Counted from the stretch's first letter, positions 54,884 through 63,579 are shown. The stretch: DNA of 64,000 nt from Companilactobacillus insicii (GCF_003946015.1 NZ_RHNU01000004.1:46610-110609), one strand, 5' to 3'. The notes: a model not told the origin generated them from the letters alone. Translations and numbers: made by a program.

Positions 54884-55603
54884 TTAAAAATACTGAACCA
54901 ATCGTGTGTTGCCGGCTTGATCGATATATGTTTGAAAGTTGGTATTAAAGACATAACCCAAATTTTGACTGTTCAAAATCGATGTATTACCACCATTCAC
55001 GATCATTCCATTTTTGTACAGCAAAACCCAGTCCGACAACATCGCCAACGTATCAATATCATGATCAACGATAAAAAATGATTGATATTGCTTACGATAG
55101 GCAATTAAATTAACCAGTTTGGATTTGTACAGCGGATCAAGATTATTGAACGGTTCATCTAAGAATACATAGTTAGTATTCTCAATTAGAACTGATAAAA
55201 CTAATAGAACTTGTTGTTGACCACCAGAGAGATTATTAAAGGATTCGTCCAATTTATCAGCCAATCCAAAATAATTAACGAACTCCATATAATCAATACT
55301 TTGCTGATTACTCATATCAAGAATCGAACGAACGCTAATGAATCCGTAAACTCGTTCACGCTGATTGAAGTAAGAAACTATCTTAGAACGTTGCTTAATT
55401 GGCATCTCCAAAAAGTCGGAGTTTTGATATAACACCCGGCCTTTATAATCTTGAATTTGTCCCGTCATAATCTTGAGTAGTGTACTCTTACCACTACCAT
55501 TTGGACCAATCAATGACGTTACACCATTTGATGGCAGTGTCATTGAAAGATTATTTATTATTAAATTATCATCGTATGAATAACTAATATTCCTTGCTTC
55601 CAT
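54884..55603 (-). CDS. ABC transporter ATPase of the heme/iron uptake locus
   Basis: A 239-residue FecE/FhuC-type ATPase. Walker A is IGPNGSGKST (about 33-42), the Q-loop lies in SYFNQRERVYG, the signature is NLSGGQQQVLLVLS, Walker B is YVFLDEPFNNLD, and the switch His is in IVDHDIDT. It would power import through the adjacent FecCD-type permease. Its ATG, behind AGAGGC, lies 20 bases inside the permease gene, so the two are coupled. It is the last gene of the NEAT locus. Confidence 0.9.
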   Translation of the reverse strand: MEARNISYSYDDNLIINNLSMTLPSNGVTSLIGPNGSGKSTLLKIMTGQIQDYKGRVLYQNSDFLEMPIKQRSKIVSYFNQRERVYGFISVRSILDMSNQQSIDYMEFVNYFGLADKLDESFNNLSGGQQQVLLVLSVLIENTNYVFLDEPFNNLDPLYKSKLVNLIAYRKQYQSFFIVDHDIDTLAMLSDWVLLYKNGMIVNGGNTSILNSQNLGYVFNTNFQTYIDQAGNTRLVQYF

Positions 55604-56561
55604 GGCTGCCTCTCAATACAAAATAAAATAGTATCGGTGCACAAATCAAACTACAAATCAATCCAGCCGGAACTTCAACTGGGAAGAATAAATTACGACC
55701 GATAAAGTCAGAAATAAGCATTAAATTAGCCCCTAACAAAACCGTATCAAAGAAATAATTCTCAGTCTTAGTGCCGTTGATTGACTTAACAATATTAGGA
55801 ATAACAATCCCAATAAACAAGAATTCTCCCACGATACCGACTACTGTCGCAATCATGATACTTATGATGACCAAGATATAAATATTTATTTTTTTGATAT
55901 CAATTCCCAATTCGGTGATCTTATTATCATTGAATGAATAGTATGGGATGAACTTATCGAACAAGACTAGGACTGACAACAAAATTCCACCGACAATAAT
56001 CATTAAATATGTCACACTAGGACTGACCAAATTAAAGCCTGAAAAAATGGCGTTATCCGCATGTGTGATATAACTCATAACTTGATTAAGACTGATGAAA
56101 AAGACAGTCAAACAGACTCCAAATAAGACAAAACGTGTTGGTCCAATATCTTTTGACTTCAACCAAATCAATATCAAGACCAATATAAACGAACCAACTG
56201 CCCCGTAAATAATATTAGAACCTAAAAAGGCAGGTAAAAATATTGCCAACAAATTCTTAAAGAAACTAGTACTAGAAGTTAATCCCACTAATCCAGGATC
56301 AACTAAGTTATTTCTAAATATTAATTGTAGAAACAATCCGGCAATACTAATTAAGCCACCAGTAAAAACTGCCACCATAGTTCGGCTAATTCGTAACTGT
56401 AATATGGGATAATCACTAGTCTGAATGTTAAAGGCATTTATTATACTATTGTCACCTGAGAAGATATTCAAAAAAACAAATATCAATAAGACAATAATAT
56501 TAAAAAATAAAAACTTATTAAACTTACTTGATTTACTTGTTAACAATTTTATCAATCCCAT
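55584..56561 (-). CDS. FecCD-family permease of the heme/iron uptake locus
   Basis: A 325-residue permease with about nine or ten TM helices, of the BtuC/FecCD type used for heme, siderophores and cobalamin. It has QLRISRTMVAVFTGGLISIAGLFLQLIFRNNLVDPGLVGL near the start (about 50-90), the EAA-like loop LGIDIKKIN and GEFLFIGIVIPNIVKS. It overlaps the binding-protein gene by 29 bases and the ATPase by 20. Context points to heme; siderophore or B12 uptake would be the alternatives. Confidence 0.88.
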   Translation of the reverse strand: MGLIKLLTSKSSKFNKFLFFNIIVLLIFVFLNIFSGDNSIINAFNIQTSDYPILQLRISRTMVAVFTGGLISIAGLFLQLIFRNNLVDPGLVGLTSSTSFFKNLLAIFLPAFLGSNIIYGAVGSFILVLILIWLKSKDIGPTRFVLFGVCLTVFFISLNQVMSYITHADNAIFSGFNLVSPSVTYLMIIVGGILLSVLVLFDKFIPYYSFNDNKITELGIDIKKINIYILVIISIMIATVVGIVGEFLFIGIVIPNIVKSINGTKTENYFFDTVLLGANLMLISDFIGRNLFFPVEVPAGLICSLICAPILFYFVLRGSHGSKEY

Positions 56562-57420
56562 TCATAGCTTCGATAACGTTCATATTAGCAGTAGATGAAT
56601 AAGTTGGCTCTCTCAGGTAATAGACCTTCTTATTCTTAAACGCTGGCAACGATTGCCACATCTTATTACTTGAAAACTCTTGTTTAAATGACTTTTCCAC
56701 TGTCGCTGGCATAGCATGTGCTAAACAAATAACAATCTCCGGCTTGGCCTTTTGAATCTCTTCCATATTCACAGATATATATTCACCACTAGAATTCTTA
56801 GGCTCAATAACCTTATTATTAGTTACTTCAACTAGTGAACCAATATAAGAATTACTAGTAGCCTGTAAGTAACTACCACCCGGCATACCGAACAAAACCA
56901 GAACTCGTTGTCTCGGACGGTTTTTATTCTCCTGTTCAATCGCATGTTGACGTTTATCTAGCTTATCAATGAATGCCTGTGCATAAGTTTCCTTATGATA
57001 CTTCTTTGCCAACATATTCATTGACTTCTTCAAATCATCAACTGTCTGCAAATTGACATACTTAACATTAATATCATTAGCGCTGTAACTCTTACCCTGC
57101 ATATCCTTTAATGTTGTCACCGAATAAACCGAATCCGCATTCAGTTTTTTGATTTTTTCCATGCTAGGAGCATTCGGAGTTCCCACTCTGGCTACATTCT
57201 TATAATCCTTCGGTAATGGATATTCAGAACTAGGCATCCCCTTCAGGTTCATATGCAATTCATCCGCCATCCAAGTCAATGCATCAGTTGTCATCACGAC
57301 TGAGCCGCTTTGTTTAGCTTGATTAACTGATAAAGTATGCAAGAAAAATATTGAAACTAAACTTATCAACCAAAGAAAAAAGACGAAGATTATTTTTTTA
57401 GAAGAATTTCTTCGTTGCAA
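56533..57420 (-). CDS. Membrane-anchored heme/iron-binding protein (IsdE type)
   Basis: A 295-residue helical-backbone metal-binding fold like IsdE/FhuD. Family features include SSEYPLPKDYKNVARVGTPNAPSMEKI, VNLQTVDDLKKS and GEYISVNMEEIQKAKPEIVI. It has an N-terminal TM (about 8-30) but no lipobox cysteine, so it is anchored by an uncleaved helix rather than lipid, unlike IsdE. I start at TTG 57420, five bases after GGAGG (57426-57430). It overlaps the NEAT gene by 23 bases. Substrate heme is inferred from the NEAT neighbours. Confidence 0.85.
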   Translation of the reverse strand: MQRRNSSKKIIFVFFLWLISLVSIFFLHTLSVNQAKQSGSVVMTTDALTWMADELHMNLKGMPSSEYPLPKDYKNVARVGTPNAPSMEKIKKLNADSVYSVTTLKDMQGKSYSANDINVKYVNLQTVDDLKKSMNMLAKKYHKETYAQAFIDKLDKRQHAIEQENKNRPRQRVLVLFGMPGGSYLQATSNSYIGSLVEVTNNKVIEPKNSSGEYISVNMEEIQKAKPEIVICLAHAMPATVEKSFKQEFSSNKMWQSLPAFKNKKVYYLREPTYSSTANMNVIEAMNGIDKIVNK

Positions 57421-58198
57421 AATATCCTCCGCCTGCAACCAACACTACTATAGTAGTGATTGCTGTAATTCTTGGAATGTTGATGTTATTTGATTTATTT
57501 TTCTTGTCTTTTTTCTCGATAGCTTTGGTTTTACTATCTTGCTTCTTAGTTGGAGCTTTCTTCTTTGATTTATTACTTAACTTCTTTGGTTTACCAATCG
57601 TAACGGCCTTCTCACCGTTATCGTCTGACTTATTATTGTCTTTGTTACCATCAGTGCCATTATCAGATCCAGCATTATTATTCTGTCCTGCATCAGCAGC
57701 CTGTCCACCTTGATTACCATCGCCATTTGAAGCTGATGGTGCTTGTGATGATCCGCCACTGTGAAGGCTTGGGATATTGTAAAACTTCAAAGTAAAAGTA
57801 TGAGTCGCATGAATATTGTACGAATCAACATTAATTGTCATGGTACCTGTAATATTCGACAACTGGTCAGATTCAAAAGTAATTGCAGAATAATAATTCC
57901 CGCCATCTTCATAGTTTCTAATACCAGTTGTATTAACATTCATCGACTTAACTTGCACTGGATATTTTCCCAACGCCTTTTGAGTCTTGATCGTATAAGT
58001 AACTTGATACTTATTATTAACAATATTCAATTCTGCAGGTTTAACCATATATGCATCGGCATAACTAGTATCGCTAGTTCCTGACTTCAAAGCACTGAAG
58101 TTGATGGTTGCGGCGTCTGCCGTTAGTTGAAGGCTATTAAACAGTGCCACAATCGAAAAAATCAGACTGGCAAAAATTAAATACCCTATCTTCTTCAT
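57398..58198 (-). CDS. Membrane-anchored single-NEAT-domain protein (IsdC-like)
   Basis: A 266-residue protein. It has a signal peptide (1-30), one NEAT domain (about 31-142) with the heme-lip motif S45-x4-Y50 (SYADAY), an Asn/Gly/Gln-rich linker, a Lys-rich stretch (about 203-236) and a C-terminal TM helix (about 244-260) with KKFF tail. The YxxxY pair normally on strand beta-8 is not evident; that stretch reads SYNIHATHTF. There is no LPXTG or NPQTN sortase signal, so it would be held by its TM helix. It probably passes heme from the large surface protein to the binding protein. Confidence 0.82.
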   Translation of the reverse strand: MKKIGYLIFASLIFSIVALFNSLQLTADAATINFSALKSGTSDTSYADAYMVKPAELNIVNNKYQVTYTIKTQKALGKYPVQVKSMNVNTTGIRNYEDGGNYYSAITFESDQLSNITGTMTINVDSYNIHATHTFTLKFYNIPSLHSGGSSQAPSASNGDGNQGGQAADAGQNNNAGSDNGTDGNKDNNKSDDNGEKAVTIGKPKKLSNKSKKKAPTKKQDSKTKAIEKKDKKNKSNNINIPRITAITTIVVLVAGGGYFATKKFF

Positions 58199-60408
58199 TA
58201 TTTTTTACCTGTAAGTTTGACTTTGCCGGCACCAGCTAGTGTGACTGCTAGTAATAGGAATCCAGCATACATGATATATGTTGGTAATCCTTTAGCATCA
58301 GTTTGTGGTAGTGTGCCTGATGTAGTGCCAGTTGGTGTTGTTGGAGTACCACCTTGTGAATTACCACTTCCAGTAAGTACAGATGGGGTTGTAGGTGCTG
58401 GACTTGATGCGTCCTTTAAGGTGCTTGAATCAAATTGCAAAATTGCTGTTTCAGTTCCAGCAAACAATGGTGTACTTGAACCCGCAGGATCAGCAATATT
58501 CATAGTCATAGTTACAGGAATATTATTCTTTAAGTCATCCAAACTATCGACTTTAAATTTAAAGGATAGCAATGTATTATTATCATCATTTGATGTTGTA
58601 ACATCACTAGCACTTAAATTGATTCCATTAACTGAATCAATTTTTACAGATCCATCACCATAATTCTTAGGATATTCCATCTGTACTTCTACAGTGTATG
58701 TTCCGTCAGAGTTCTTATCGATGTATGCTGTCTTTGTAAAGTAGTGTGCTGAAGCGGATTCACCACTTAAATCATTCTTTAAAACTTTGTAAGTGATTTG
58801 TTGCTCTTTGGCAATTACATTGCTTGCATCATTTTTATTGTCTTCGCCATCTTGATTTTCGTTATTGCTGTCAGCTTCTTCACCAGAGTCTTCTTTATTA
58901 CCGTCGGTTTCTTCATCCGCTGGATCAACGCTCTCATCTTCGCCATCGTTTTTAGTGAATTTCAAATTAGCATCCTGAGTCATGTTTATATCAAATAAAG
59001 GAATGTTCATTTTCATTTCAACCGGAATATAATTGTCTAATGAATCAGCTGTAAAATTGAATGTTTGAGAATAATTGTCTCCATCTTCAACAACGATTGT
59101 TTGATCGTCTGATACAGTTTTACCGGCTGCTTTAGTGAAAGTAACAGCATTTTTACCGTAATCTTTTGGATATTCCAATTTTATTTCTACATTGTAAGTC
59201 CCATCAGAATTCTTAGTTACTTTAGCATTTTTGGTAAAGTACTTTGAAGACATCGAAATTCCATCTGTTGGATCTTTCTTATACACCTTATATGTATAGT
59301 TTGTATCTGTTTCATCATTTACATCAAGCGGCTTTTCCGCATTTGCATTTGCAATTGCTTCTTGAAGCTTTTCCTTTAATTTGTCAGCAACAGTCTGTAA
59401 TTTGGCTAACTGTGCATCAACAGCCTTCTTTGCAGCGGTAACTTTTTCTAATTCCGATTGTGCATCAGCTAAAGCTTGGTCTGACGATGTACCATTATCT
59501 GTAAGGCTCTTTACTTTATCATTTAATTCAGCAATTTGATTGTTTAATTTATCTTGATTCTCAGTTAAGGCTTTTTTGTCACTTTCTAGCTCCGAAACTT
59601 TCTGAGTCAATGATTTAACATCAGCATCAGAAGCATCCTTATCATCTTGAAGCTTCTTTAATTGTGAATTTAGATCTTTCACTGTTGAATCTAATTCTTT
59701 ATTTTTCGCATCAGTAGCATCTTTTGCTGTTGACAAATCACTTAATTGTTTTTGAAGCTCTGTGATTTCTTTCTTTAATACTTCGTTGGCACCATCTTTA
59801 TCCCCTTCAGCAATCATGGCATTTGCTATATCAGTTTTATTAAATTCAAAATTTGCAGGGGCATCAACTGGCAATCCTAACATTGGAACAACAATATGAA
59901 ATTTTGCAGGTATATCTTCCGATAGTGCCATCAAATTTGGAACATTAAAACTAAAACTATATAGAACATTTGATGGATCCGTATCTCTATCACTTATAAC
60001 TTTAACGTTATCATCACCGTTAAGAGAAGTTACTTGCAATAATGGAACATTCGAATCTGTATCTAAAAGCTTAGTAACGGAAGCATTTAGTTGAACATTA
60101 TAACTCCCATCATCATTCTTACTTACCTTTGAAACTTTAGTCATATACTTATTAGCAATAGATAAGGTTCCGTCCGGTTTTCTAAGTTCATAATCAACGT
60201 CAGTGGTATCTGCAGTTGGAGTATCCGGCGTATCGTCAGACAGCATCTTGCTCAATGAAGCTTTACTATCTCCCAATAACTTACTAATACTAGTCGTGTC
60301 AGCAGCGTTAACACTAGTAGGATTATCAACAATATAACTAGTGGCAGTGCCAACGCTTCCCAAAAGAATCAATGCCGCACTAAAAAGTGTTACTCCTTTA
60401 TACTTCAT
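58198..60408 (-). CDS. Cell-wall-anchored protein with three NEAT domains and a coiled coil
   Basis: A 736-residue surface protein. Signal peptide (1-35) is followed by NEAT1 (about 71-195), a long coiled coil (about 205-352), NEAT2 (about 370-487), an acidic Asp/Glu-rich linker (about 488-530) and NEAT3 (about 538-662). A Pro/Thr region and a sortase signal LPQTD (700-704), hydrophobic helix and GKK tail end the protein. Each NEAT has an S-x4-Y motif (SIANKY, SMSSKY, SASAHY), but no typical YxxxY on the following strand is visible; NEAT2 has Met-rich MKMNIPLFDINM there. It is the likely outermost heme receptor. Confidence 0.85.
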   Translation of the reverse strand: MKYKGVTLFSAALILLGSVGTATSYIVDNPTSVNAADTTSISKLLGDSKASLSKMLSDDTPDTPTADTTDVDYELRKPDGTLSIANKYMTKVSKVSKNDDGSYNVQLNASVTKLLDTDSNVPLLQVTSLNGDDNVKVISDRDTDPSNVLYSFSFNVPNLMALSEDIPAKFHIVVPMLGLPVDAPANFEFNKTDIANAMIAEGDKDGANEVLKKEITELQKQLSDLSTAKDATDAKNKELDSTVKDLNSQLKKLQDDKDASDADVKSLTQKVSELESDKKALTENQDKLNNQIAELNDKVKSLTDNGTSSDQALADAQSELEKVTAAKKAVDAQLAKLQTVADKLKEKLQEAIANANAEKPLDVNDETDTNYTYKVYKKDPTDGISMSSKYFTKNAKVTKNSDGTYNVEIKLEYPKDYGKNAVTFTKAAGKTVSDDQTIVVEDGDNYSQTFNFTADSLDNYIPVEMKMNIPLFDINMTQDANLKFTKNDGEDESVDPADEETDGNKEDSGEEADSNNENQDGEDNKNDASNVIAKEQQITYKVLKNDLSGESASAHYFTKTAYIDKNSDGTYTVEVQMEYPKNYGDGSVKIDSVNGINLSASDVTTSNDDNNTLLSFKFKVDSLDDLKNNIPVTMTMNIADPAGSSTPLFAGTETAILQFDSSTLKDASSPAPTTPSVLTGSGNSQGGTPTTPTGTTSGTLPQTDAKGLPTYIMYAGFLLLAVTLAGAGKVKLTGKK

Positions 60409-60477
60409 AATTTAATCTCCCCTATAAAATTGAAGTTTATCATTTTTTTAATTTCGATAAATGTAAATCGTAATTTA

Positions 60478-60506
60478 AGAATATAACAGCGTTTCCATTC
60501 CGTCAA
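60478..60506 (-). promoter_or_regulatory. Promoter of the NEAT/heme locus
   Basis: On the minus strand TTGACG (60501-60506), a 17-base spacer and TATTCT (60478-60483) lie about 70-100 bases before the first NEAT gene. Confidence 0.55.
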
Positions 60507-60526
60507 TAAGTAGCATCCCTAAATAT

Positions 60527-60544
60527 GGAATATTATAATATTCC
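60527..60544. promoter_or_regulatory. Perfect 18-base palindrome upstream of the NEAT locus
   Basis: GGAATATTATAATATTCC is a perfect 9+9 palindrome 20 bases upstream of the predicted -35 of the NEAT locus. It also contains a TATAAT that could serve as another -10. It is a plausible operator for an iron- or heme-responsive regulator, but it is not a classical Fur box. Confidence 0.5.
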
Positions 60545-60560
60545 TAAATTATATAATAAA

Positions 60561-60590
60561 AAGAAGTTGCCAATTTAGCAACTTCTTTTT
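60561..60590. terminator. Bidirectional terminator between the SDR element and the NEAT locus
   Basis: A ten-pair hairpin AAGAAGTTGC / GCAACTTCTT (60561-60587) has T runs on both strands. It would end minus-strand transcription coming from metQ-luxS-SDR and separate it from the NEAT operon. Confidence 0.8.
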
Positions 60591-60627
60591 TGCAGTTTCT
60601 ACCATTATATATTTTGATTTTTATTTG

Positions 60628-60804
60628 ATTTGGAAACGAGTTGCAGAAGGGCAAACCTCTCCGCTCTCTCTGATCTTTGAAACGAGTTGCGAAAGCCAGA
60701 TTCCTGCGCCTGCTACGGATAACAAATGCACCAACTACGTTGGTACTTTTATTATCCTAGGCAGTGCTCAGAATCTCCCGGCTTTCTCCACTCTCTTAAC
60801 TCTC
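60628..60804. repeat. GC-richer composite repeat with a 96-base imperfect palindrome
   Basis: Two 12-base direct repeats GAAACGAGTTGC (60633-60644 and 60679-60690) precede a 96-base imperfect palindrome (60691-60786). Nested arms are GAAAGCC / GGCTTTC, AGATTC / GAATCT, GGATAA / TTATCC and ACCAAC / GTTGGT. CTCTCC-CTCTCT strings flank it. The composition differs from the surrounding AT-rich DNA. It resembles a non-coding mobile or MITE-like element, or a structured 3' region of the SDR transcript. Confidence 0.6.
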
Positions 60805-61581
60805 TTAATTCATGGTCATTCCACCAGTAACATTAATACCTTGACCAGTCATATAATCCGACAAGTGACTGGATAAGAACAAAACAACATTAGCCACGTC
60901 TTGTGGTTGACCGGTTCTTCCTAATGGGACTTGACTATTATCTTCTTTTTCAATTGCATCAGGAGTTAAACCGCGAATCTCTGCTCCATCTTTGCGTTCA
61001 CGATGTTTCATTGAAGTCTCTACAATACCTGGACAAACTGCATTGACGTTGATTTGATTATGAGCAACTTCGATTGCTAAAGTCTTAGTTAATCCTAACA
61101 CTGCGTGCTTGGATGCTACGTAGGCAGACATTGCTCGATACCCATTCTTACCTGCTTGAGATGCTATCAAGACAACCTTACCTGGTCGTTTGGCCTTAAC
61201 CATTTCATTGACGATATGCTTAGTGATCAAATATGTACCTCTTGTATTCACAGCAATCGTCTTATCGAAGTCACTCGTCTTACTCTCAATCAAATAATTC
61301 ATTGTCGAAATTCCAGCCACGTTAACTAGAATATTGGGCACTAAATTATTGGCGATAAGTTGAGCTGTAAGATTTTTTACACTATCTTCGTCACTGACAT
61401 CAAGATGAATACTGTATAAATTGTCTGACTTTTTAACTAGTTCATTATTATTAAATGCTAAATCTGCACTAATAACAATTGAATTCTCATGCAAAAAAGT
61501 CTCAACAACCGATTCTCCAATTCCTTGATGTCCTCCAGTAACCAATACTACTTTATCCGTTAATTCTTCAAATAAACTCAT
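60805..61581 (-). CDS. Short-chain dehydrogenase/reductase
   Basis: A 258-residue NAD(P)-dependent oxidoreductase of the classical SDR type. The cofactor motif is TGGHQGIGE (about 15-23); NVAG, a catalytic serine in VVLIASQAG, and YVASKHA (Y-x3-K) complete the active site. The C-terminal GRTGQPQDVANVVLFLSSHLSDYMTGQGINVTGG is family-typical. Overall it resembles FabG-like, acetoin/diacetyl or sugar-alcohol dehydrogenases. The substrate cannot be decided. It lies 81 bases downstream of luxS on the same strand. Confidence 0.85.
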   Translation of the reverse strand: MSLFEELTDKVVLVTGGHQGIGESVVETFLHENSIVISADLAFNNNELVKKSDNLYSIHLDVSDEDSVKNLTAQLIANNLVPNILVNVAGISTMNYLIESKTSDFDKTIAVNTRGTYLITKHIVNEMVKAKRPGKVVLIASQAGKNGYRAMSAYVASKHAVLGLTKTLAIEVAHNQINVNAVCPGIVETSMKHRERKDGAEIRGLTPDAIEKEDNSQVPLGRTGQPQDVANVVLFLSSHLSDYMTGQGINVTGGMTMN

Positions 61582-61662
61582 GAACTCGACTCCTTTTCTG
61601 ATCTATCCACAATTCCCTTTTCTAGGTAATGCTCATGAATTTCCGTCATGCTTCGCTCTGTA

Positions 61663-62136
61663 TTAGATCACATGTCTCTCATAAGGATCATTACTGATTC
61701 CTTCTTCAAGAATCTTCTTAGACCATTCCTTGGCAGAAAACAATGAATGATCACGATAATTACCACAACTGTACTTGTCAGTTCCTTGAACATCCTTCCA
61801 CTCAATCTTATTGGCAATGTCATCTAGTGCACCTTTCAACGCTTCAGCAACTTCGGTCGTTGAATGTTCACCCCAAGTAATTAAGTGAAAACCTGTTCGA
61901 CATCCGAATGGTGAACAATCAATAACACCATCAAGACGATCTCTTAATAGACCAGCTAACAAATGTTCAATCGTATGTAATCCAGCAGTTGGAATTGCAT
62001 TCTCATTAGGTTGAACCAAACGTAAGTCATAGTTTGAAATTGCGTCACCTTTTGCTCCATGTTCCTCGGTAATTAATCTAACGTATGGTGCTTTAACTTT
62101 TGTGTGATCTAGTGTAAAACTTTCAACTTTTGCCAT
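61663..62136 (-). CDS. luxS: S-ribosylhomocysteine lyase LuxS
   Basis: A 157-residue metalloenzyme that splits S-ribosylhomocysteine to homocysteine and the AI-2 precursor DPD. It recycles the methyl-cycle product and produces autoinducer-2. Metal ligands H54 and H58 with catalytic E57 lie in HTIEHLLAG; catalytic C79 lies in FGCRTGFHL and C124 in [10 protein letters not shown]. Length is standard. It is 21 bases downstream of metQ and shares its Met T-box, which fits methionine metabolism. Confidence 0.97.
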   Translation of the reverse strand: MAKVESFTLDHTKVKAPYVRLITEEHGAKGDAISNYDLRLVQPNENAIPTAGLHTIEHLLAGLLRDRLDGVIDCSPFGCRTGFHLITWGEHSTTEVAEALKGALDDIANKIEWKDVQGTDKYSCGNYRDHSLFSAKEWSKKILEEGISNDPYERHVI

Positions 62137-62157
62137 AATATAATTTCTCCTTAAAAT

Positions 62158-63003
62158 TTATTTTAGATAGCTAAGTGGTTTGTTAACTTCTATTTTGGTT
62201 CCATAATATTTTTTCTTAATATATTTTTGAATCGTCTTGTTGTGATACAACTTAACTAGTTTTTTGTACTGTTTATTATTCTTATTCTTCTCAGCAGTTG
62301 CTAGGATGTTGACATTATTTTTAGTGCTTTGATCGACATTTTCGTGGTAGATAGAATCGGTCAGAACATGCAATCCTCCATCTAGGGCAACCGTATTAGA
62401 AATCAATACAACATCGACATCATTCAGAACACGAGGTCCAGTTGTGTCATCAATCTCTTTGAATTTCAAATTCTTTGGATTGCTCTTGATATCCTTTGTA
62501 TTACTCAATGCATCGAAGCCCTTATTTAGCGTGATCAAGCCAGCCTTTTGTAGCAGCAACAAATCTCTAGATGTATTAGCGGGATTATTTGCGATTGCAA
62601 TTGTAGTACCATCAGGAATATCAGCTGTTTTCTTATACTTTTTAGAATAAATACCCAGTGGTTCCAAGTATGTTGTTCCTAATGCCGCTAGTTTACCGTT
62701 TGGATTTTGCTTATTATATGCCAAGTAATATGACCATGATTGGAAAGCATTAACGTCTACTTGACCTTCGATGGTCGCCTTATTTAGTTGAGTTCCATCA
62801 GTAATTTCTTTGACTTTGATCTTCAGTCCAGCTTTTTTAGCTTGAGGACTTTTAGCAATATGTTGCCAAATCTCTAAGTCTGATCCTTGAGAACCAATCG
62901 TAATTGTCTTACTAGTTGATGACTGATTTCCACAACCAGCCATCAAGAATACAGACAACGCTAATACGATAGCTCCCAGAATTCTTTGCCACGGTTTTTT
63001 CAT
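62158..63003 (-). CDS. metQ: Methionine ABC transporter substrate-binding lipoprotein MetQ
   Basis: A 281-residue NlpA-family lipoprotein. The signal peptide ends at lipobox LMAGC (about 15-19), giving the mature N-terminal Cys. GSQGSDLEIWQHIAKSPQAKKAGLKIKVKEITDG, AFQSWSYYLAYN, IAIANNPANTSRDLLLLQKAGLI and GLHVLTDSIYHEN match MetQ proteins, which bind methionine. I start at ATG 63003; a GTG-started frame 16 residues longer is out of place for a signal peptide. The permease and ATPase (metI, metN) are not in the window. A Met-type T-box precedes it. Confidence 0.9.
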   Translation of the reverse strand: MKKPWQRILGAIVLALSVFLMAGCGNQSSTSKTITIGSQGSDLEIWQHIAKSPQAKKAGLKIKVKEITDGTQLNKATIEGQVDVNAFQSWSYYLAYNKQNPNGKLAALGTTYLEPLGIYSKKYKKTADIPDGTTIAIANNPANTSRDLLLLQKAGLITLNKGFDALSNTKDIKSNPKNLKFKEIDDTTGPRVLNDVDVVLISNTVALDGGLHVLTDSIYHENVDQSTKNNVNILATAEKNKNNKQYKKLVKLYHNKTIQKYIKKKYYGTKIEVNKPLSYLK

Positions 63004-63035
63004 CTTTTTATTTTCCCCCCTCAAATTAAAACTTC

Positions 63036-63083
63036 TTAACTTGAGTACCACATGGGTGGTTTGTAAATAATTGATCTACTCAT
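63036..63083 (-). CDS. Short upstream ORF between the T-box and metQ
   Basis: A 15-residue ORF, MSRSIIYKPPMWYSS, starts at ATG 63083. It has an excellent ribosome binding site GAGGAGG (63091-63097) exactly 7 bases upstream and ends at TAA 63036-63038. It begins about 30 bases after the T-box terminator and ends 32 bases before metQ. The ribosome binding site is better placed than that of metQ itself. It may be a translated leader; I recognise no family. Confidence 0.5.
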   Translation of the reverse strand: MSRSIIYKPPMWYSS

Positions 63084-63112
63084 ATATCCGCCTCCTCAAA
63101 ATCTTACGCAAC

Positions 63113-63400
63113 AAAAAAATCGTCCCTACATGCACAGAATTACTCTGCGATGTAGGGACGATTACCGTGGTACCACCCTAATTCATATTTTGATTACTCA
63201 AAATACCTCAACGACACTAACATGTCCGGGATGATATCGCATCCTTGCGTACCTTTGGCTTTCACCTAGGTAAGACTCCAAGCTCATCTTCAGTTAAGTT
63301 TTCGTTCCGCCTTTTCACTATCTAGCGGTCACTATTCACACTACTCGTTAACTTACTCTTCTCTTCAACGTCTAATAAGATTAAATGATCTTTAATCATT
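63113..63400 (-). promoter_or_regulatory. T-box leader with Met (AUG) specifier
   Basis: The minus strand holds the conserved T-box AGGGTGGTACCACGGT (63164-63179) followed by a terminator hairpin (63119-63163, arms ATCGTCCCTACAT / ATGTAGGGACGAT) and seven T. Stem I contains an AGTA loop-E element. On the opposite strand GAA-G-ATG-A places the specifier ATG at 63285-63287, which fits methionine and metQ. Uncharged tRNA(Met) would stabilise the antiterminator and allow metQ-luxS expression. Confidence 0.92.
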
Positions 63401-63412
63401 TGATTGGTGATC

Positions 63413-63441
63413 AATCTATACTTTTAAAATTACATTGTCAA
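63413..63441 (-). promoter_or_regulatory. Promoter of the T-box-metQ transcript
   Basis: On the minus strand a perfect TTGACA (63436-63441), a 17-base spacer and TAGATT (63413-63418) lie just upstream of T-box stem I. Confidence 0.7.
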
Positions 63442-63579
63442 ATAAATTTCTGAAGTATTTGCTATATTTAAATGTTAATATCGTTACTTATCGTTATGAT
63501 ATCAAGAAATTATACGTCATAATATGAATACGCAATTTGTTGATGCAATGGTCGTAAACCTGGTAAGGGAGGTGTCGCC

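Noticed and set aside
60469..60479. Fourth competence box (CGTAATTTAAG on the plus strand)
   Set aside because: One mismatch in the core and no plus-strand gene follows; the NEAT gene is on the other strand.
60527..60544. Fur box at the NEAT promoter
   Set aside because: The palindrome lacks the GATAATGATAATCATTATC pattern; called only as an unknown candidate operator.
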